Source: Megachile rotundata
Lineage: Eukaryota > Arthropoda > Insecta > Hymenoptera > Megachilidae
Length of the DNA stretch: 64,000 bases
Reading direction: 5' to 3'
Assembly: GCF_050947335.1 (NCBI RefSeq)
Contig: NW_027473327.1
Coordinates: 1,426,001 to 1,490,000 of the forward strand
The position numbers and the translations under genes were made by a program. Below, piece after piece: positions 56,760 through 64,000 of this stretch (its first letter is position 1; each line of letters opens with the position of its first letter). A model generated the notes under the pieces. It was not told where the DNA came from. It saw only the letters and a program-made list of their open reading frames with translations, and made no database searches.

Positions 56760-58285
56760 GATTGTGATTGTATGATTGTAATTGTATGATTATGATTGTG
56801 TGATTGTGATTGTATGATTATGATTGTATGATTGTGATAGTATGATTGTGATTGTAAGATTGTGATTGCATGACTGTGATTGTATGATTGTGATTGTATG
56901 ATTGTGATTGTATGATTAGGATTGTATGATTGTGATAGTATGATTGTGATTGTATGATTGTGATTGTATGATTGTGATTGTATGATTGTGATTGTATGAT
57001 TGTATTTGGGAGATTGTATTTTGGAGATTGTAATTGTATGATTGCGATTGTATGATTGTGATTGTATGATTGTGATTGTATGATTGTGATCGTATGATTG
57101 TGATCGTATGATTGTGATTGTATGATTGTGATTGTATGGTTGTGATTGTATAATTGTGATTGTTTGATTGTAATTGTATGATTATGATTGTATGATTGTG
57201 ATTGTATGATTGTGATGGTTTGATTGTGTTTGTATGATTCCGATATTATGATTGTGATTGTATGATTGTAATTGTATGATTATGATTGTATGATTGTGAT
57301 TGTATGATTGTGATGGTTTGATTGTGATTGTATGATTGCGATATTATGATTGTGATTGTATGATTGTGATTGTATGATAGCGATTGTATGATTGTGATTG
57401 TATGATTATGATTGTATGATTGTGATTGTATGATTATGATTGTATGGTTGTGATTGAATGATTGTGATTGGATGATTGCGATTGTATGATTGTGATAGTA
57501 TGATTGTGATTGTATGATTGTGATTGTATGATTGTGATAGTATGATTGTGATTGTATGATTGTGATTGTATGATTGTGATTGTATGATTGTATTTGGGAG
57601 ATTGTATTTTGGAGATTGTAATTGTATGATTGCGATTGTATGATTGTGATTGTATGATTGTGATTGTATGGTTGTGATCGTATGATTGTGATCGTATGAT
57701 TGTGATTGTATGATTGTGATTGTATGGTTGTGATTGTATAATTGTGATTGTTTGATTGTAATTGTATGATTATGATTGTATGATTGTGATTGTATGATTG
57801 TGATGGTTTGATTGTGATTGTATGATTCCGATATTATGATTGTGATTGTATGATTGTAATTGTATGATTATGATTGTATGATTGTGATTGTATGATTGTG
57901 ATGGTTTGATTGTGATTGTATGATTGCGATATTATGATTGTGATTGTATGATTGCGATTGTATGATTGTGATTGCGTGATTGTGATTGTATGATTGCGAT
58001 TGTATGATTGCGATTGTATGATTGTGATTGTATGATTGTGATTGTATGATTGTGATATTATGATTGTGATATTATGATTGTGATAGTATGACTTTGATTG
58101 TATGACTGTGATTGTATGATTGTGACTGTATGATTGTGATTATCTGATTGTGGTTGTATGATTGTGATTGTATGATTGTGATTGTGCGATTGTCATTGTA
58201 TGATTATGATTGTATGATTGTGATTGCATGATTGCGATTGCATGATTGTGATAATATGATTGCGAATGTATGATTGTGATTGTAT
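55791..58285. repeat. Near copy of the window's first 2.4 kb
   Basis: Partner of 1-2,439, with four additional units in total. It overlaps the end of the preceding superblock. The single change TATGATTGTGACTG near 58,125 is also found in the copy near 62,430 but not near 2,275, which places the 58- and 62-kb copies closer to each other. Confidence 0.88.
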
Positions 58286-61200
58286 GACTGTGATTGTATG
58301 ATTGTGATTGTGCGATTGTGATTGTACGATTGTGATTGTACGATTGTGATTGTATGATTATGATTGTATGATTATGATTGTATGATTGTGATTGCATGAT
58401 TGTGATTGTATGATTGAGATTGCATGATTTTGTATGTATGACTGTGATTGTATGATTGTGATTGTATGATTGTGATTGTATGATTGTGATAGTATGATTG
58501 TGATTGTATGATTGTGATTGTATGACTGTGATTGTATGATTGTGACTGTATGATTGTGATTGTATGATTGTGATTGTATGATTATGATGGAATGATTGTG
58601 ATTGCATGATTGTGATTGTATGATTGTGATTGTATGATTGTGATTGTATGATTGTGATTGTATGATTGTGACTGTATGATTGTGATTGTATGATTGTGAT
58701 TGTGTGATTGTGATTGTATGACTGTGATTGTATGATTGTGATTGTATGATTGTGATTGTATGATTAGGATTGTGTGATTGTGATAGTATGATTGTGATTG
58801 TATGATTGTGATTGTATGATTGTGATTGTATGATTGTATTTGGGAGATTGTATTTTGGAGATTGTAATTGTATGATTGCGATTGTATGATTGTGATTGTA
58901 TGATTGTGATTGTATGATTGTGATCGTATGATTGTGATCGTATGATTGTGATTGTATGATTGTGATTGTATGGTTGTGATTGTATAATTGTGATTGTTTG
59001 ATTGTAATTGTATGATTATGATTGTATGATTGTGATTGTATGATTGTGATGGTTTGATTGTGATTGTATGATTGTGATTGTATGATTGTATTTGGGAGAT
59101 TGTATTTTGGAGATTGTAATTGTATGATTGTGATGGTATGATTTTGATTGTATGATTGCGATAGTATGATTGTGATTGTATGATTGTGATTGTATGATTG
59201 TGACTGTATGATTGTGATTGTATGATTGTGATTGCGTGATTGTGATTGTATGATTGTGATTGCGTGATTGTGATTGTATGATTGCGATTGTATGATTGTG
59301 ATTGTATGATTGTGATTGTATGATTGTGATAGTATGATTGTGATAGTATGACTGTGATTGTATGACTGTGATTGTATGATTGTGATTGTGTGATTGTGAT
59401 TGTCTGATTGTGGTTGTATGATTGTGATTGTATGATTGTGATTGTATGATTGTGATTGTATGACTGTGATTGTATGATTGTGATTGTATGATTGTGATTG
59501 TATGATTAGGATTGTGTGATTGTGATAGTATGATTGTGATTGTATGATTGTGATTGTATGATTGTGATTGTCTGATTGTGGTTGTATGATTGTGATTGTA
59601 TGATTGTGATTGTATGATTGTGATTGTATGACTGTGATTGTATGATTGTGATTGTGTGATTGCGATTGTATGATTGCGATTGTATGATTGTGATTGTATG
59701 ATTGTGATTGTATGATTGTGATTGTATGATTGTGATTGTATGATTGTGACTGTATGATTGTGATTGTATGATTGTGATTGTGTAATTGCGATTGTATGAT
59801 TGCGATTGTATGATTGTGATTGTATGATTGTGATTGCGTGATTGTGATTGTATGATTGCGATTGTATGATTGTGATTGTATGATTGTGATTGTATGATTG
59901 TGATATTATGATTGTGATAGTATGACTGTGATTGTATGACTGTGATTGTATGATTGTGATTGTATGATTGTGATTGTCTGATTGTGGTTGTATGATTGTG
60001 ATTGTATGACTGTGATTGTATGATTGTGATTGTATGATTGTGATTGTATGATTAGGATTGTGTGATTGTGATAGTATGATTGTGATTGTATGATTGTGAT
60101 TGTATGATTGTGATTGTATGATTGTATTTGGGAGATTGTATTTTGGAGATTGTAATTGTATGATTGCGATTGTATGATTGTGATTGTATGATTGTGATTG
60201 TATGATTGTGATCGTATGATTGTGATCGTATGATTGTGATTGTATGATTGTGATTGTATGGTTGTGATTGTATAATTGTGATTGTTTGATTGTAATTGTA
60301 TGATTATGATTGTATGATTGTGATTGTATGATTGTGATGGTTTGATTGTGATTGTATGATTCCGATATTATGATTGTGATTGTATGATTGTAATTGTATG
60401 ATTATGATTGTATGATTGTGATTGTATGATTGTGATTGTATGACTGTGATTGTATGATTGTGACTGTATGATTGTGATTGTATGATTGTGATTGTATGAT
60501 TATGATGGAATGATTGTGATTGCATGATTGTGATTGTATGATTGTGATTGTATGATTGTGATTGTATGATTGTGATTGTGTGATTGTGATTGTCTGATTG
60601 TGGTTGTATGATTGTGATTGTATGATTGTGATTGTATGATTGTGATTGTATGACTGTGATTGTATGATTGTGATTGTATGATTGTGATTGTATGATTAGG
60701 ATTGTGTGATTGTGATAGTATGATTGTGATTGTATGATTGTGATTGTATGATTGTGATTGTCTGATTGTGGTTGTATGATTGTGATTGTATGATTGTGAT
60801 TGTATGATTGTGATTGTATGACTGTGATTGTATGATTGTGATTGTGTGATTGCGATTGTATGATTGCGATTGTATGATTGTGATTGTATGATTGTGATTG
60901 TATGATTGTGATTGTATGATTGTGATTGTATGATTGTGACTGTATGATTGTGATTGTATGATTGTGATTGTGTGATTGCGATTGTATGATTGCGATTGTA
61001 TGATTGTGATTGTATGATTGTGATTGCGTGATTGTGATTGTATGATTGCGATTGTATGATTGTGATTGTATGATTGTGATTGTATGATTGTGATATTATG
61101 ATTGTGATAGTATGACTGTGATTGTATGACTGTGATTGTATGATTGTGATTGTATGATTGTGATTGTCTGATTGTGGTTGTATGATTGTGATTGTATGAC

Positions 61201-62947
61201 TGTGATTGTATGATTGTGATTGTATGATTGTGATTGTATGATTAGGATTGTGTGATTGTGATAGTATGATTGTGATTGTATGATTGTGATTGTATGATTG
61301 TGATTGTATGATTGTATTTGGGAGATTGTATTTTGGAGATTGTAATTGTATGATTGCGATTGTATGATTGTGATTGTATGATTGTGATTGTATGATTGTG
61401 ATCGTATGATTGTGATCGTATGATTGTGATTGTATGATTGTGATTGTATGGTTGTGATTGTATAATTGTGATTGTTTGATTGTAATTGTATGATTATGAT
61501 TGTATGATTGTGATTGTATGATTGTGATGGTTTGATTGTGATTGTATGATTCCGATATTATGATTGTGATTGTATGATTGTAATTGTATGATTATGATTG
61601 TATGATTGTGATTGTATGATTGTGATGGTTTGATTGTGATTGTATGATTGCGATATTATGATTGTGATTGTATGATTGTGATTGTATGATAGCGATTGTA
61701 TGATTGTGATTGTATGATTATGATTGTATGATTGTGATTGTATGATTATGATTGTATGGTTGTGATTGAATGATTGTGATTGGATGATTGCGATTGTATG
61801 ATTGTGATAGTATGATTGTGATTGTATGATTGTGATTGTATGATTGTGATAGTATGATTGTGATTGTATGATTGTGATTGTATGATTGCGATTGTATGAT
61901 TGTATTTGGGAGATTGTATTTTGGAGATTGTAATTGTATGATTGCGATTGTATGATTGTGATTGTATGATTGTGATTGTATGGTTGTGATCGTATGATTG
62001 TGATCGTATGATTGTGATTGTATGATTGTGATTGTATGGTTGTGATTGTATAATTGTGATTGTTTGATTGTAATTGTATGATTATGATTGTATGATTGTG
62101 ATTGTATGATTGTGATGGTTTGATTGTGATTGTATGATTCCGATATTATGATTGTGATTGTATGATTGTAATTGTATGATTATGATTGTATGATTGTGAT
62201 TGTATGATTGTGATGGTTTGATTGTGATTGTATGATTGCGATATTATGATTGTGATTGTATGATTGCGATTGTATGATTGTGATTGCGTGATTGTGATTG
62301 TATGATTGCGATTGTATGATTGCGATTGTATGATTGTGATTGTATGATTGTGATTGTATGATTGTGATATTATGATTGTGATATTATGATTGTGATAGTA
62401 TGACTTTGATTGTATGACTGTGATTGTATGATTGTGACTGTATGATTGTGATTATCTGATTGTGGTTGTATGATTGTGATTGTATGATTGTGATTGTGCG
62501 ATTGTCATTGTATGATTATGATTGTATGATTGTGATTGCATGATTGCGATTGCATGATTGTGATAATATGATTGCGAATGTATGATTGTGATTGTATGTC
62601 TGTGATTGTATGATTGTGATTGTATGATTGTGCTAGTATGATTGTGATTGTAAGATTGTGATTGTATGTCTGTGATTGTATGATTGTGATTGTATGATTG
62701 TGATTGTATGATTGTGATTGTATGATTGCATTTGGGAGATTGTATTTTGGAGATTGTAATTGTATGATTGCGATTGTGTGATTGTGATTGTATGATTGTG
62801 ATTGTATGATTGTGATTGTATGATCGTGATTGTATGATTGTGATATTATGATTGTGATTGTATGATTGTGATTGTATGATTGTGATTGTATGATTGTGAT
62901 TGTATGACTGTGATTGTATGATTGTGATTGTGCGATTGTGATTGTAT
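58283..62947. repeat. B-type superblock, copy 2 of the 5.75-kb-spaced pair
   Basis: Partner of 52,529-56,759. Its extra length comes from a local tandem duplication: content around 59.5-60.2 kb repeats around 60.7-61.4 kb with a spacing of 1,190 bp (85 units; cassettes 60130 and 61320). Its last part, from 61,937, also resembles 1,793 to about 2,900. Confidence 0.88.
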
Positions 62948-64000
62948 GATTGTGATTGTACGATTGTGATTGTATGATTTTGATTGTATGATTATGATTG
63001 TATGATTGTGATTGCATGATTGTGATTGTATGATTGTGATAGTATGATTGTGATTGTATGATTGTGATTGTATGACTGTGATTGTATGATTGTGATTGTG
63101 CGATTGTGATTGTACGATTGTGATTGTACGATTGTGATTGTATGATTGTGATTGTATGATTATGATGGAATGATTGTGATTGCATGATTGTGATTGTATG
63201 ATTGTGATTGTATGATTGTGATTGTATGATTGTGATTGTATGATTGTGACTGTATGATTGTGATTGTATGATTGTGATTGTGTGATTGCGATTGTATGAT
63301 TGCGATTGTATGATTGTGATTGTATGATGGTGATTGTATGATTGTGATTGTATGACTGTGATTGTATGATTGTGATTGTATGATTGTGATTGTATGATTA
63401 GGATTGTGTGATTGTGATAGTATGATTGTGATTGTATGATTGTGATTGTATGATTGTGATTGTATGATTGTGATTGTATGATTGTGATTGTATGATTGTG
63501 ATTGTATGATTGTGATTGTATGATTGTATTTGGGAGATTGTATTTTGGAGATTGTAATTGTATGATTGCGATTGTATGACTGTGATTGTATGATTGTGAT
63601 TGTATGATTGTGATTGTATGATTGTGACTGTATGATTGTGATTGTATGATTGTGATTGCGTGATTGTGATTGTATGATTGTGATTGCGTGATTGTGATTG
63701 TATGATTGCGATTGTATGATTGTGATTGTATGATTGTGATTGTATGATTGTGATAGTATGATTGTGATAGTATGACTGTGATTGTATGACTGTGATTGTA
63801 TGATTGTGATTGTGTGATTGTGATTGTCTGATTGTGGTTGTATGATTGTGATTGTATGATTGTGATTGTATGATTGTGATTGTATGACTGTGATTGTATG
63901 ATTGTGATTGTGTGATTGCGATTGTATGATTGCGATTGTATGATTGCGATTGTATGATTGTGATTGTATGATTGTGATTGTATGACTGTGATTGTATGAT
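62948..64000. repeat. B-type satellite to the window end
   Basis: Satellite units with one long cassette (63532). Content resembles 3.0-4.3 kb, with the TATGATTATGATGG / AATGATTG / CATGATTG trio near 63,160 and TCTGATTGTGGTTG near 63,825. The array continues past the window edge, which cuts a unit after 6 bases. Confidence 0.85.

Larger units (their letters stand above)
723..63560. repeat. Marker cassette, long form (two GGAG units), 81 copies
   Basis: Three consecutive variant units: TATGATTGTATTTG (or TATGATTGCATTTG), GGAGATTGTATTTT, GGAGATTGTAATTG. The first G of GGG was read at 728, 1176, 1764, 2576, 3654, 3822, 5670, 5866, 6496, 7112, 7546, 8190, 8820, 9436, 10248, 10556, 11046, 12880, 13580, 14196, 15008, 15316, 15792, 17626, 18466, 19040, 20132, 21350, 22736, 23464, 24388, 24696, 25172, 26474, 27174, 27790, 28588 (variant TTAGGG), 28896, 29372, 30128, 31402, 32704, 33544, 33838, 34314, 35616, 36596, 37324, 37618, 38094, 39396, 40376, 41300, 41608, 42084, 43386, 44086, 44702, 45514, 45836, 46312, 48160, 49000, 49588, 50246, 52346, 53102, 53354, 54390, 55174, 55762, 56546, 57008, 57596, 58842, 59094, 60130, 61320, 61908, 62734 and 63532. 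All are multiples of 14. The list was made by eye and may miss one or two. Function unknown. Confidence 0.93.
1..64000. repeat. 14-bp satellite array, about 4,571 tandem units, fills the window
   Basis: The consensus unit on the plus strand is TATGATTGTGATTG, with units starting at positions 1 + 14k. The first unit begins at base 1 and the last, partial unit begins at 63,995, so the register never shifts. The unit breaks down as TA followed by two copies of TGATTG, suggesting an origin from a dimerised hexamer. Consensus composition is 7 T, 4 G, 3 A and no C (about 29% GC), giving an extreme strand asymmetry. Variants are almost all single substitutions: T to C occurs at every one of the seven T positions, and other common variants are TGATAG, TGATAT, TGTGATTG and TTATGATTG. 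No stretch of non-satellite DNA was seen anywhere. Such arrays are typical of eukaryotic heterochromatin. The family is not one I recognise. Confidence 0.98.

Noticed and set aside
723..63560. G-quadruplex potential at GGG cassettes
   Set aside because: Only one or two GG/GGG runs occur per cassette, separated by 10 or more bases and then hundreds of bases of satellite. Four adjacent runs are never present.
1..64000. CRISPR array
   Set aside because: The direct repeats are 14 bp with no unique spacers; every 'spacer' is another repeat unit.
1..64000. Ancestral CpG-rich palindromic unit decayed by methyl-C deamination (TpG at unit positions 3, 7, 9 and 13)
   Set aside because: CpG variants do occur at all four sites, but T/C variation is also common at the T positions not followed by G (units with GACTG, CATG and TGACTG). 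The pattern is not specific to CpG.
1..64000. Telomere repeats, CENP-B boxes, or known human satellites
   Set aside because: No TTAGGG-type array is present (a single TTAGGG at 28,585-28,590 is a one-base change in the marker cassette). The C-poor sequence cannot hold the CpG-rich CENP-B box, and the unit does not match the pentamer, 42-bp or 171-bp families I know.
1..64000. Transposon ends, target-site duplications, tRNA or rRNA genes, hairpin terminators
   Set aside because: No inverted repeats or non-satellite segments were seen, and a nearly C-free strand cannot form stable G-C stems.

Overview
The whole 64,000-base window is a single uninterrupted satellite (macro-minisatellite) array. 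Its unit is 14 bp, plus-strand consensus TATGATTGTGATTG, which reads as TA + TGATTG + TGATTG. The window holds 4,571 complete units plus 6 bases. I found no gene, RNA gene, transposon, CRISPR array, telomere repeat or other non-satellite DNA. An array of this length and purity points to eukaryotic heterochromatin (pericentromeric, subtelomeric or interstitial). The sequence does not let me name the species or clade.

The array is not monotonous. Units carry point substitutions that fall into recurring multi-unit cassettes. The best marker is a GGAGATTG-containing cassette that I located about 120 times in three forms: long (81), short (29) and double (10). Every copy starts at a position that is an exact multiple of 14, so the unit register is kept from base 1 to base 64,000. 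Units have been gained and lost only as whole units.

On a larger scale the window is a mosaic of higher-order segmental repeats. Zones rich in short and double cassettes (A-type) lie at about 4.8-7.3, 8.05-18.0, 23.8-29.8 and 33.0-48.5 kb. Zones with only long cassettes (B-type) lie at about 0-4.7, 7.35-8.04, 18.2-23.7, 30.1-32.7 and 48.6-64 kb. The clearest duplications are: 8,338-13,097 repeated at 13,098-17,843; a triplicated 3,780-bp block at 33,139-36,918, 36,919-40,698 and 40,699-43,863; a 7.1-kb pair at 23,045-30,114 and 39,957-47,068; a 6.5-kb pair at 12,881-19,339 and 43,387-49,887; a 4.2/4.7-kb pair at 52,529-56,759 and 58,283-62,947; and 1-2,439 repeated at 55,791-58,285. Copies differ by scattered substitutions and by gain or loss of whole units, as expected from unequal exchange and gene conversion.

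All long open frames lie on the minus strand and are a property of the repeat. The minus-strand unit has no stop codon in any frame. Because 3 x 14 = 42 bases = 14 codons, all three frames give the same 14-residue peptide repeat (QSQSYNHNHTITII). Starts and stops come from a few variant units. I treat none of these frames as a gene. The interest of the window lies in its satellite architecture, strand asymmetry and duplication history, not in a gene-encoded system.
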